Virus record (IMG/VR): IMGVR_UViG_3300005617_000113
Coordinates: 1 to 27,079 of that record
Length of the DNA: 27,079 nt
Direction: 5' to 3' (one strand)
Source of the DNA: a virus
Numbering within the stretch: the first letter of the stretch is position 1; each line of letters opens with the position of its first letter. The notes under the pieces were generated by a model. The model was not told where the DNA came from. It was given only the letters and a program-made list of their open reading frames with translations, and ran no database searches. The position numbers and the translations under genes are program-made. This document shows positions 6,946-16,700 of this stretch, in pieces.

Positions 6946-6973
6946 ACCGCTGCCAGACCGCACCTTCCGCGGC
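6939..6973 (+). promoter_or_regulatory. Start-adjacent hairpin after R2
   Basis: GCTG (6939-6942) pairs with CGGC (6970-6973, one T-G pair), and GGAA (6943-6946) pairs with TTCC (6965-6968), with G6969 bulged. The 5' arm is the 3' half of element R2, and the 3' arm ends exactly one base before the ATG at 6974. Outer pairs are the same as in the hairpin at 17206-17237. Confidence 0.55.
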
Positions 6974-8272
6974 ATGGCCGAATACCGCACCGACTTGGAC
7001 ATCCGCAATAGGGCGCTGCAGCATTGCGGCGCGTCGCGCATCCGGGCGCTCAATGAAGTAGGCAAAAACAACTCCGAGACGATTTTCTGCTACGGCAAGG
7101 TGCGGGAAGCCGAGCTGCGCCGCAACGTCTGGACCTTCGCCTGCCGCCGCACGATGCTGCGCGCGATCGACGCCAACACGATGCTGCTCAACGCGGCGCT
7201 GTGGTCGCCGGGCACGACCTATTTCGTCGGCTCGATCGCGGCCGACCAGTACGCCAACCTGTGGATTTCCCGGATCCCGAACAACCTCGCCAACGACCCG
7301 CTGCTGTCGTCGGTCTATTGGGAGCCGTATTTCGGGCCGCTGTCGGTCGCGCTGTACGATGCCGATGTCACCTATTTCGTCGGCGAACTGGTCTACACCA
7401 CGACCGGCAACGGCCTGGCGCGCGTCTATTTGTCCCTGCAAAGCGACAACGAGGACAATCCGGCGACCGCGACGGCCTACGCCGCCACCAACGTCTACAT
7501 GAAGAACCAGGTGGTGACCTATCTGTCGGTCGCCTACATGAGCCTGATCGACCTCAACAGCGGCAACACGCCATCGGCCGCGCCCGCGCTTTGGGATGCC
7601 GGCACGACCTATGGGGCTGCGGCCACCGTCGGCGGCTCGGACGGCATGATCTACAGTTCGGTGGGCGCCGGCAATATCGGCAACGACCCCACCACCGACG
7701 GCGGCGTCAACTGGACCAACACCGGCGTGCTCAACCCGTGGACGACGGTGTTCGTCGGCGGCGCCGGTTCGGACAAATGGTTGTTGATCGGCGGCACCGA
7801 ATTCCCCAACGGCGTCGGCCTGATGTCGCTCGACATCCCCTATCCGCTCGGCATCGGCCCGTCGATCCAGTCGGTTTCCCGCAACATCTTCAAACTGCCG
7901 GCGGGCTTCCTGCGCGAGGCGTCGCAGAACCCGAAGGCCGGCGTGACGCAGTGGCTCGGCGCACCGACCGGCATCACCTATAACGACTGGGTTCTCGAGA
8001 ACGGCTTCCTGCTGACCAACGATGCCGGCCCGCTCGCTTACCGGTTCGTCGCCAACGTGACCGACGTGTCGCGCATGGATGCGATGTTCTGCGAGGGCCT
8101 GGCCGCGCGCGTGGCGCTGGAAGTGTGCGAGCCGATCACACAGTCGACCAGCAAGCTCGGCGCCATCGCCAAAATCTATGACGAGTGGATGAGCAACGCG
8201 CGCGCCATCAACGCGATCGAACAGGGCACCGAGCAGCCGCCGGACGACGACTATGTAACTTGTAGGTTGTAG
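6974..8272 (+). CDS. Tail tubular protein A-like (gp11-type gatekeeper) with inserted binding modules
   Basis: 432 residues with the ATG at 6974; the longer frame from 6929 runs through element R2 and is rejected. The N-terminal 65 residues (NRALQHCGASRIRAL, then LRRNVWTFACRR) and the C-terminal 150 residues (NIFKLPAGFLREA, AARVALEVCEPITQS) match the tail tube gatekeeper that binds below the portal, T7 gp11 being only 196 residues. The extra 230 residues in between carry repeated Tyr/Trp-rich units: about residues 75-120 (SPGTTYFVG), 128-160, and 181-213 (VVTYLSVAYMSLIDLN then TPSAAPALW). These resemble small carbohydrate-binding (CBM5/12-like) folds. The Shine-Dalgarno is poor. It is followed two bases later by the nozzle gene. 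Confidence 0.8.
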   Translation: MAEYRTDLDIRNRALQHCGASRIRALNEVGKNNSETIFCYGKVREAELRRNVWTFACRRTMLRAIDANTMLLNAALWSPGTTYFVGSIAADQYANLWISRIPNNLANDPLLSSVYWEPYFGPLSVALYDADVTYFVGELVYTTTGNGLARVYLSLQSDNEDNPATATAYAATNVYMKNQVVTYLSVAYMSLIDLNSGNTPSAAPALWDAGTTYGAAATVGGSDGMIYSSVGAGNIGNDPTTDGGVNWTNTGVLNPWTTVFVGGAGSDKWLLIGGTEFPNGVGLMSLDIPYPLGIGPSIQSVSRNIFKLPAGFLREASQNPKAGVTQWLGAPTGITYNDWVLENGFLLTNDAGPLAYRFVANVTDVSRMDAMFCEGLAARVALEVCEPITQSTSKLGAIAKIYDEWMSNARAINAIEQGTEQPPDDDYVTCRL

Positions 8273-8274
8273 TC

Positions 8275-11200
8275 ATGGGTGACGCAACCTATGCCATCCC
8301 CTCATTTCTCGGCGGTGAGATTTCCGACTTCGCGCAGGGCCGGTTCGACAAGCCGGACTATCGCGTCTCGCTCAACATCTGCCTGAATGCGTTCCCGATC
8401 GAGATCGGCGCCTGGACGCGCCGGCCGGGCTCGATGCACGCCGGGACCACGCGCGGCGGCGCGGCGGGCCGCACGATCAAGTTCGACTTCAAACAAGCCG
8501 CCGCGATCACGCTCGAATTCACCGACGGCTACCTGCGCTTCCGCGACGGCGCGATGCTGCTCTCGACCAATGACGCGCAGGCCGTGGTCAGCATCTCGAC
8601 CGCCAATCCGGCCGTGGTCGCCACCGCCGCGCACGGCTGGACCGGCTCGATCGCGGTTCAGTTCGAAGCCCTCGGCGAAAACAACCCGCTGCTGCAGGGC
8701 CGGGTGTTCACCGCGACGGTGACCTCGCCCACGGACTTCACCCTTGCCGATTCCGTCACCGGCGCCACCATCGACGGCGCCACCCTCGGCACGTTCGTAT
8801 CCGGCACCGTCCGGCGCATCCAGGAACTGGCAACCGTCTATGGCGGCGGTGCCTGGGGCAGCGTGCGCGCGGTGCAGGCCGAAACCACCGACGTGCTGCT
8901 GTGCCCGGCGATTGCGCCGCAGATCCTCACGGTGGAGACCTTGCCGGCCGACGGCGTCGAGCCGCAGTTCGAAATCGCCACCGCCGTATTCATCGACGGG
9001 CCCTATCTCGATCCGTTCGAGAACGGCGTGCAGGCGACGCCGACCGCGCTCTCCGGCATCATCAATCTGACGCTGTCGTTCGGCTCGTGGAGCTCGGTCC
9101 AGGCCTATGCCAAGGACGCCTTCGTGACCTATGTGGGCGTCGACTATATTTCGCTTTCAGATCAGAACGCCAACAACACGCCGAACGCGAGCCCGGCATT
9201 CTGGGCGCCGACCAGCGCGGCGGCTGCGATCAATGACGGGCGCGGCTTCATCGCCTCGGACGTCGGCCGGCTGGTGCGGTTGCTGTCCGAACCGGCAGCA
9301 TGGGTCTCGACCACGGCCTACGCCGCCCCTGATGTCGTGACCTATAATCCGAGCGGCGATCCGGGCGCGGCGACCTATTGGCAGGCGCAGGCCGCCTCGA
9401 CAGGAGTTCCGCCTGGCTCGGAGCTGACGAAGTGGACGATCGTTCCCCAGGGTGCTGCGGTGTGGACGTGGGGCCGGATCACCGGGATGTCGAACATCAT
9501 CGACCGTGCTCTGGCGGGATCGAGTTCGATCGGCGACATGACCGCCTTCAACGGCATCACCGCGCCGTTCGATGGCCGGTTCTCCAAGGTCATCGGATCG
9601 AGCGCGGCCGAGATCGTGTCCGGCGGGTTTGTTGCGGAGGGCGACACCGTCAGCATATCGAGCTTTGTCGGCAAGCATTACGGCGCCGGGCCGCAGCAGA
9701 TCCAGCAGGCGACGATCTACCCGACCACCGACCGCGGCTTCGGCTATGCCCTGTTCACGGTTTTCTTCGGCCCGCCGCAGAACATGTTTTGCACCTATAC
9801 GCTGAACCTGCGCGCCAGCATTGTCGCGCCGGCATCTCCGTCCGACGGCTTTCTCCTCGGCACCTCGACGTTTAGCCATGGTTCGTCGACGATCACGATC
9901 GTATCGAACGATCCGGTCACGCCCTGGAACTACGTATGGGTTGAACTGGCGATCAGTTCGACGCTGACCACCACCGGCGGCGCCATTGGATATTCGATCA
10001 CCAGCACCATCGCGCAGATCACCTTCGTTGCCCCGACGACGACAACGAGCTCGTCCGCCGGCTGCACGGTCGAAATCCTAGGTCCGGCGCTGCTGCGCAC
10101 GACGCCGATCTCGATATGGCGGCTGGGCGCCTACAGCGACACAACCGGCTGGCCGACCTGCGGCACCTATCACGAGGGCCGCCTGTGGCTGGGCGGCGCG
10201 GTGCCGAACCGCTGGGATGCCTCGGTCTCCAACGGCATCAAGGGCGAGCGGCTGAATTTCGCGCCGACCAACCAATACGGCGTGGTCGCCGCCAGCAACG
10301 CGATGTCCTACACGCTCAATTCCGACGGCGTGAACCCGATATTTGCGATGAAGCCGGACCTGCTGGGCGTCGTCATTTTCACGCAACAGGGCGAGTGGCT
10401 GGTGCAGGCGCCGACGACCGGCCCGATCGCGCCGAACAATGTCGCCACCCGCCGCATGACCAAGCACGGCAGCGCCAACGTCGAGCCGGTGCGCACCGAG
10501 CATGCCAACCTGTTCGTCAAGCGCTACGGCCGCAAGCTGATGGAATATTTCGCCGACGCCTATTCCGGCAAGTTCTCGGCGCCGAACCTGGCCGACAAGG
10601 CCGGGCACATCGTCAGCGCCGGCATTGCCGAACTCGCCTACACCGAGGCGGTGACGCCGGTGGTGTGGGGGCGGGATGGCAACGGCGCGCTGTTCGGGAT
10701 GACCTATCGGCGGACGGCCATTGCGACCGCACAGCCGCCGGATTTTTACGGCTGGCATCGGCACACACTCGGTTCCGGCCGGACGGTGGAAAGCATCTGC
10801 GCCGGCCCGTCGAGCGGGGGCGATCTCGACGCGCTGACCATGGTGACCAGCGGCGACGGCGTCCGCCATGTTGAATTGCTGACCGACACGCCGGACGAAA
10901 ACACCGAACTGGCCGACACCTGGCAGCTCGACAATGCCGTGGAGCCGACCTCGACCACGCTCAGTGTCGCGCTGACGGACGAGGCACCCTATGGCGGCCT
11001 GATCCTGAACGGCCTCTGGCATCTCAACGGCAAGACCGTGCAGGTGTTCGCCGGCGGCCTCGACTGCGGCGACCGCGGCACCGTCGGATCGCCCGGATAC
11101 TTCACCGACTTCCTCGTGACCGACGGCTCATGCTTTGTTCCGTTCGGCGACGGTATCGACGCCGGTCCGGGCCGCGGGCTGTTCACGGCCGCCTTCGTTG

Positions 11201-11580
11201 CGGCGGGCGCGCCGATCGTGGTCGGCTTCACCTTTAACAGCGACGGGCAACTGGTGCGGCCGATCGCCCCGGCAGACACCGGCGCGCGCAACGGGCCGGC
11301 GCTCGGCAAGACGCGCCGCAATCACCAGTATTCCGTGCTGGTCTCGAACACGATCGGCCTTTCGTTCGGCGGCACGTTCTCCAGTTCCGATCTCATGCCG
11401 GCGCAGTTCAGCAAGGCGAACGGCGATCCGATCGATCCGCTGACGATGTTTTCCGGGGTGCATCACGACACGCTGTCCGATGATTACAGCTATGACGGTA
11501 TGGTGGCGTGGCGCGTTTCGCGGCCGTGGCCGGCGAACATCGTCGCTATCAGCGGCAACATTCAAACGCAGGATCGCTGA
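8275..11580 (+). CDS. Tail tubular protein B-like (gp12-type nozzle)
   Basis: 1101 residues, against 794 in T7 gp12. The nozzle closes the short tail and contacts gp11 and the fibres. The start is typical of the family: IPSFLGGEISDFAQGR at residue 8, then YRVSLNICLNAFPIEIGAW and RRPGS. A later conserved block begins near residue 624 with CGTYHEGRLWLGG and MSYTLNSDG. In between are inserted modules like those of the preceding gene: residues 270-310 (FVTYVGVDYISLSDQNANN) and 343-392 (STTAYAAPDVVTY). A Ser/Thr-rich beta region spans residues 400-610. The gene starts two bases after its partner's stop, with weak Shine-Dalgarno, so coupling is likely. The stop is two bases before the next ATG. Confidence 0.85.
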   Translation: MGDATYAIPSFLGGEISDFAQGRFDKPDYRVSLNICLNAFPIEIGAWTRRPGSMHAGTTRGGAAGRTIKFDFKQAAAITLEFTDGYLRFRDGAMLLSTNDAQAVVSISTANPAVVATAAHGWTGSIAVQFEALGENNPLLQGRVFTATVTSPTDFTLADSVTGATIDGATLGTFVSGTVRRIQELATVYGGGAWGSVRAVQAETTDVLLCPAIAPQILTVETLPADGVEPQFEIATAVFIDGPYLDPFENGVQATPTALSGIINLTLSFGSWSSVQAYAKDAFVTYVGVDYISLSDQNANNTPNASPAFWAPTSAAAAINDGRGFIASDVGRLVRLLSEPAAWVSTTAYAAPDVVTYNPSGDPGAATYWQAQAASTGVPPGSELTKWTIVPQGAAVWTWGRITGMSNIIDRALAGSSSIGDMTAFNGITAPFDGRFSKVIGSSAAEIVSGGFVAEGDTVSISSFVGKHYGAGPQQIQQATIYPTTDRGFGYALFTVFFGPPQNMFCTYTLNLRASIVAPASPSDGFLLGTSTFSHGSSTITIVSNDPVTPWNYVWVELAISSTLTTTGGAIGYSITSTIAQITFVAPTTTTSSSAGCTVEILGPALLRTTPISIWRLGAYSDTTGWPTCGTYHEGRLWLGGAVPNRWDASVSNGIKGERLNFAPTNQYGVVAASNAMSYTLNSDGVNPIFAMKPDLLGVVIFTQQGEWLVQAPTTGPIAPNNVATRRMTKHGSANVEPVRTEHANLFVKRYGRKLMEYFADAYSGKFSAPNLADKAGHIVSAGIAELAYTEAVTPVVWGRDGNGALFGMTYRRTAIATAQPPDFYGWHRHTLGSGRTVESICAGPSSGGDLDALTMVTSGDGVRHVELLTDTPDENTELADTWQLDNAVEPTSTTLSVALTDEAPYGGLILNGLWHLNGKTVQVFAGGLDCGDRGTVGSPGYFTDFLVTDGSCFVPFGDGIDAGPGRGLFTAAFVAAGAPIVVGFTFNSDGQLVRPIAPADTGARNGPALGKTRRNHQYSVLVSNTIGLSFGGTFSSSDLMPAQFSKANGDPIDPLTMFSGVHHDTLSDDYSYDGMVAWRVSRPWPANIVAISGNIQTQDR

Positions 11581-11582
11581 AA

Positions 11583-12077
11583 ATGGCACTCGGCGTTGGC
11601 ACCATCAACAGCATCGGCGGCGCGGTTCAGGACATCTTCGCCTCGGGCGCACACAAGACCAAGGCGCAGGGGCTCCGCATCGAGGCCGACAATTACGACC
11701 TTGCCTCCGGCTACGCGGAGAAGAACGCGAAGTTCACGGAGACCTCGACCGCGATCAAGCAGGCGCAACTCGACCGCGAGCTCTACCGGACGATCGGCGG
11801 GCAGGCGGCGGACTTCGCCGGCGCCGGCTTTGCGGCCAGCGGCAGCGCGCTCGACATCATGCGGGACAGCGCGTCGCAGGGCGCCCTGACGAAGGCGGTC
11901 GGCAGTCTGCAGGGCCTGATCACCGAAGAGGGCTACAAGGTGCAGGCGGAAACCTACACCAACATGGGCAAGGCGGCGCGGATGGCGGCCGACGCGGAGG
12001 ATGATGCGGCGACGGGCGCGCTGGTATCGGGCGGGTTCAAGGCAGCGGCGGCCGTCGCCTCGATCTTCTTGAAGTAG
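11583..12077 (+). CDS. Internal virion protein, gp14-like
   Basis: 164 residues with the ATG at 11583, preceded by AGGA in the end of the nozzle gene; a longer in-frame start at 11508 lies inside that gene and is not needed. The protein is almost wholly helical and Ala-rich. It begins with a Gly/Ala/Ile segment (NSIGGAVQDIFASG), has a charged heptad-like middle, then GSALDIMRDSASQG at about residue 86, and ends with a hydrophobic AAAAVASIFLK. This layout and its place directly after the nozzle gene match the smallest T7-type ejection protein, which inserts in the host outer membrane on infection. It is first of three ejection genes in gp14-15-16 order. Confidence 0.75.
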   Translation: MALGVGTINSIGGAVQDIFASGAHKTKAQGLRIEADNYDLASGYAEKNAKFTETSTAIKQAQLDRELYRTIGGQAADFAGAGFAASGSALDIMRDSASQGALTKAVGSLQGLITEEGYKVQAETYTNMGKAARMAADAEDDAATGALVSGGFKAAAAVASIFLK

Positions 12078-12084
12078 GTGATGA

Positions 12085-13758
12085 ATGCCGAACATCCGTG
12101 AAGTAACCCCGCCCGGCGAACTCGGCTTGCGCCCCGACGATCGCGCGCAGGAATCGCTCGCCAATTCCGGCCGCCGTATCGCCGCGCTCTACGGAACGGC
12201 AGCCGAGGCACAGAACGACATCGGCCGCCGCGCCGCTTCGGCGATCAATGATGTCGGCACGGTTGCGGTCAAGCACCTCGAGCACCAGGAGATCAGCAAG
12301 GGCGCGGCCGAGGCGTCAAAAGCGTTGGCCGGTCTCGATGCGAAGTGGAACGAGATCGTCAAGAATTCCGATCCGAACGACCCGGCGATCGCGGCCAAGT
12401 TCCGCGAGGAGACGGTTGAGCCGACGCTTCAGAAGCTGAAGGACGGCTTCATCACCGAGGGCGGCAATCGCTTTGCCGAGTCCCAGGTCCAGAACTTCCG
12501 CAACCATTTTGTCACCAAGACATCCGCCGACATGATGCGGCTGGCCGGCGTTGCCGCCAAGCAGAATATCGAGACGCTGACAAATTCTCTGTCGAACGCT
12601 GCGCTCACCGATCCGACATCATTGTCTACTGCGCTTGGTCTGGTTTCGGGATCGATCAGCGCCATGGTCGACTCCAGTCCGAACATCAAGGGCGCGGACG
12701 CGGCGGCCATGAAGATCGAACTGACGCAGGCTTCGCAGGCGGCCATCGTCAAGGCGGCGGCCATCGGCGCGATCAATGCCAACCCGGAAGCCGGGCTGAA
12801 GCGGTTCAGCGGCCCAGAGTATTCGAAATACATCTCCGGTGCCGAACTGAAGCAACTGGAGCAGCAGGCCAAGTCGGTCCAACGCGCGGAGCGGGTAGAC
12901 GAAAATTACCGCCGCAAGAATACCGAGATGGCGAAGGACGAAGCCTCGGAAGCCCGCGAGGGTGAGTACCTGCAAAAGCTGCATAGCGGCGACCCGAAGC
13001 AGATGGCCGAAGTTTCCGCGCGCGCGATCGCAAACGATTTCACTCTGACCCGGCAGGCTCGGGAAAGAATGATCGGCATCGTGGAGCGCGAGACCAAGCC
13101 CGAGGCAGCGGCCAAGATTTCGAACACAACGGCATCCGATCTGATCAGCCGCATCCGCGCGCCGGCCGGCGATCCGCGCCGCATCACCGATCTCAATCCG
13201 GTGTACGAGGCTTACGAGAAGGGGCAACTCAACAAATCCGACCTCAAGTTCGTGAGGGAGGAGTTCGCAAACATGCGGACGCCGGATGGCGCCGAGATCG
13301 GGGCTCAGCAGGACGAATTTATCAAGGGCTTCAAATCATCGATCACGCACGCCAACTCGCTGTTGGGAAAGCTCGATCCGTCCGGCGATCAAAAGCTCTA
13401 TGAGTTCACGCTCAACATTCAGAAGAAGGTCACCGAGTACCGCAAGTCCGGCAAGGATCCCCGCGACCTGTTCGACCCGGCAAAACCGGATTACATGGGC
13501 AGCCCGGCGGCTTTGGCGCCCTACCAGAAGTCGCTCAAGGATTCGATGGAGAGCATGGCCGAGCGGATGCGCTCCAGCATGCAATCCTCGCCACCGCCTG
13601 CGCCGGCCGCCCCGAAGCCCACCCGCATGGTTGGGGATGTTCCGGTGCCGGCGGCGCTGAACGGTATCGCCGATCTGCAGTTCAACAAGGCGACGCAGCA
13701 GTGGCGCGACAAGGCGACCGGCAAAATCTATGACCGCAAGGCTGTCGAGATTGAATAA
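12085..13758 (+). CDS. Internal virion protein, gp15-like
   Basis: 557 residues. AGGTGAT precedes the ATG at 12085. It is rich in Ala, Lys, Glu and Asp and strongly helical throughout, with coiled-coil-like segments around residues 60-160 and 250-300 (RAERVDENYRRKNTEMAKDE). A disordered proline-rich linker (PPPAPAAPKP, near residue 507) precedes a short C-terminal unit with QWRDKATGKIYDRK. No catalytic motif or membrane segment is seen. By position between gp14-like and gp16-like genes it should be the second ejection protein, forming part of the periplasmic DNA conduit. The stop TAA shares its last A with the next ATG. The role rests on synteny and composition. Confidence 0.75.
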   Translation: MPNIREVTPPGELGLRPDDRAQESLANSGRRIAALYGTAAEAQNDIGRRAASAINDVGTVAVKHLEHQEISKGAAEASKALAGLDAKWNEIVKNSDPNDPAIAAKFREETVEPTLQKLKDGFITEGGNRFAESQVQNFRNHFVTKTSADMMRLAGVAAKQNIETLTNSLSNAALTDPTSLSTALGLVSGSISAMVDSSPNIKGADAAAMKIELTQASQAAIVKAAAIGAINANPEAGLKRFSGPEYSKYISGAELKQLEQQAKSVQRAERVDENYRRKNTEMAKDEASEAREGEYLQKLHSGDPKQMAEVSARAIANDFTLTRQARERMIGIVERETKPEAAAKISNTTASDLISRIRAPAGDPRRITDLNPVYEAYEKGQLNKSDLKFVREEFANMRTPDGAEIGAQQDEFIKGFKSSITHANSLLGKLDPSGDQKLYEFTLNIQKKVTEYRKSGKDPRDLFDPAKPDYMGSPAALAPYQKSLKDSMESMAERMRSSMQSSPPPAPAAPKPTRMVGDVPVPAALNGIADLQFNKATQQWRDKATGKIYDRKAVEIE

Positions 13759-16700
13759 TGGCCAATGATGATTGGGTAGACGTTCCCGCCGGTGCCGCGC
13801 CCGCCAATGACGGGTGGGTGGACGTGCCGAACAAGAAGCACGAATGGGTGGACGTGCCGCAGCATGCGCCGCGCGCCTTCATCGAGCGGTTCATCCCCGA
13901 TGAGGACGCGGCGACCTTCACCGAGCTGAACAAGACGGTCGGCAACACGGTAGCCGGCAGGATCGCCGCGGCGGCTTTCGAGGGCGCTGACGCAGGCTAT
14001 GCCGATCATTCGCTCGGTATTTCCCCGGAGGACGCCAAGAAACTGCAGAAGCTCGGTATCTTCCAGGACCCGGACAAGCCCATGCCGCTCGTGAGCGGCA
14101 TCCAGTTTGTCAACGAGGCGGTCATGCGACCGGCCGTAGCGGCAATCGCGGCGACCTTTCGGGGTATGAACGCAGGCATCTACGGCGTCGGCGCGCTCGC
14201 CGGGCAGGTCGCCTCAGAAGCCCTTGGCGAGGACGCTGCCGACCAGGCCCGCGCGCGGCGCGACGGGGCGCAGTTTGCCGCCATCGCCACCCTGCTGGGC
14301 ATGTCCCATCCCGTCGCCCGCTACGAGCGCGGCCCCACCGGCGAGGTGCGCACCACGACGATCGGCGGGCTGCCAAAGGCGGAAGACTTCGCCACGGCCG
14401 CCCACGTTGTCGGCGATGTCGACGCGCCGTTCTACGTCCAGGAAAAGATGCTGACCACCTACAAGGAAAAGGGCATTCACCCGGCTGAACTCGCCAACGA
14501 CGCCCAAACCGACCCCATCGTGGCGCAGCGGCTGCTGTCGAGCGACAAGGACGTCCTGCCGGAAGGTGGGGCGCCCCCGCGCGAACCGCCCCCACCGAAG
14601 CCCCCAGAGCCTCCTGCGCCCCCTCCCGAGGGATCATTCGAGGCGGCCCAGAAGACGATCCTCGACAAGATCAGCGTCGGCGAGCGCTCGGCCAAAGAGG
14701 GGCTGACCTGGGACAAGTTTTATACCCAGGCTGTGGATAACCTGCACCCGCTCAAGGCGATCGACGAGGGCGCCTATGAACTCGCCCGGCTGACCCGCGG
14801 CCAGTTCGGCAAGGCCGAGCACTTCATCGAGCACGGGACGTTCGACTTCAATACCTACAAGACCAACGGCAAGCCGCTAAAGGAGATCATCGAGCCGGTA
14901 AAGGCGGACCTCGACGGGTTCCGGGCCTATCTGGCGTCAAAGCGCGGGCTCGAGATCGAGGCGAGCGGCCGCAAGTCCGGCATGGATGTCGAAGCGGCAA
15001 CGCGCGTGGCGGCTGAAGGCGAGGGCAAGTTCGGCAAAGCAGCCGCAGAACTGGTCGATTACCAGAACAAAACGCTGCAATATCTGAAGGATAGCGGCGT
15101 GTTGTCCGAGGAGGCATACGGCGCCATGGTCGAGGCCGGCAAGAATTACGTGCCGTTCTACCGTGTGATCACCCCGGAGGAGGGCGGTGCCGCCAGCAAA
15201 GGGTTCGGCCCCGGCAACCCGGTCAAGCGGCTGAAGGGCTCCGAGCGCGACGTGATCGACCCGCTCGAATCCGTGATCAAGAACACCTATGCCTATATCT
15301 CGATCGCCGAGCGCAACGCTGTCGGCATCAAGCTGATCGACGCCCTGAAGGCCAACGGCGCCGAGGTCAAGGTGACCAGGCGCGCGCCGTCCGATCCGGA
15401 GCTGGTGAACTACCTCAAGGAGCACGGCGTCACCGAGCCCGAAGCCCTCGTCGATTTCGTGAAGACGGCAGTTCCCGAGGATGGCACCACGCTGGGCGCG
15501 TTCCGCAACGGCGTGAAGGAAACGGTCGAGGTCAACGACCCGGCGCTGGTCAAGGCGTTCCGCGGCCTCGACCAGGAGAGTGCCATCATGCTGACCAAGG
15601 TGCTGGCGGCGCCCGCCAAGGCCCTGCGCGCCGGCGCGACGCTGTCCCCCGACTTCATGGTTCGCAACATCGTTCGCGACTTCATGACCGCCTTCGTCAA
15701 CAGCAAGAGCGCGCTGTTCACTCCGGTCGATACGGCGAAGGGCCTGATCAGTGTGATCCGCAAGGATGCGGACTTTCAGGACTGGCTGAAGGGCGGCGGG
15801 GCCAACTCCACCATGGTTGCCATGGACCGGGCCTATCTGCAGGAGAGCCTGACCAAGCTGGCCGGGGAAACCGGGCTGATGTCCCGATCGTGGAACGTCG
15901 TGAACAGCCCGTTCCGAGGCCTGCGCATGGTCTCCGAACTGGCCGAGAACGCCACCCGGCTGGGCGAGTTCAAGCGGCTGACCGGTGAGGGCAAGGCGGA
16001 TATCCAGGCGGCAGCGTTCGGCTCGCGCGAGGTCACGCTCGACTTCGCCCGGATCGGCGCATCCATGCGCGCCTACAACATGATCACCGCGTTTGGCAAT
16101 GCACAAATCCAGGGCCTCGACCGCATCGGCCGGGCCTTTGCAGACGCCCCCGTCAACACCACGGCCAAGGTCGCCGGCGGCATTACCCTGCCGTCGGTCC
16201 TGCTCTGGTGGGCCAACCACGACGACCCCCGCTACAAGGAACTGCCGCACTGGCAGCGGGATATGTTCTGGATCGTGATGACCAAGGATCACATCTACCG
16301 GATCCCGAAGCCGTTCGAGCTCGGCGTGGTGTTCGGCTCCGGCGTCGAGCGCATCCTCGATCACACGATCGGAAACAACCCGGAAGCCTTCGACAAATTC
16401 AGCAAGTCGGTTTTCGACATCATCACGCCGAACGTCACTCCCACAGCGTTCCAGCCGCTCGTCGAACAGTACGCCAATCGGTCGACGATGTCGGACCGCA
16501 CGCTGATCCCGAAGGACCAGGAAAAGAACCTGCCGGAATACCAGTACACGCCGTACACCACTGAACTGACGAAGAAGCTGGGGCAGGTCATCAGCGCCTT
16601 CCCGGGCGTGCGGGATCAGGCGACCGGGCCCGGTGCGCCGTTCGGCCCGGCCGCGCGCGCGGTGACCACGCCGATCCTGATGGAGAACTACGTTCGGGCG

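Noticed and set aside
6929-6973. Extended N-terminus MVRCWE for the tail tubular A-like protein (ATG at 6929)
   Set aside because: It is the translation of the 15-bp element directly behind the terminator T-run; the same false MVRCWE arises at 17196. The family-like sequence begins at 6974.
14937-16364. 475-codon minus-strand frame opposite the large ejection protein
   Set aside because: Same antisense GC-bias artefact with His/Leu/Arg-rich low-quality text.
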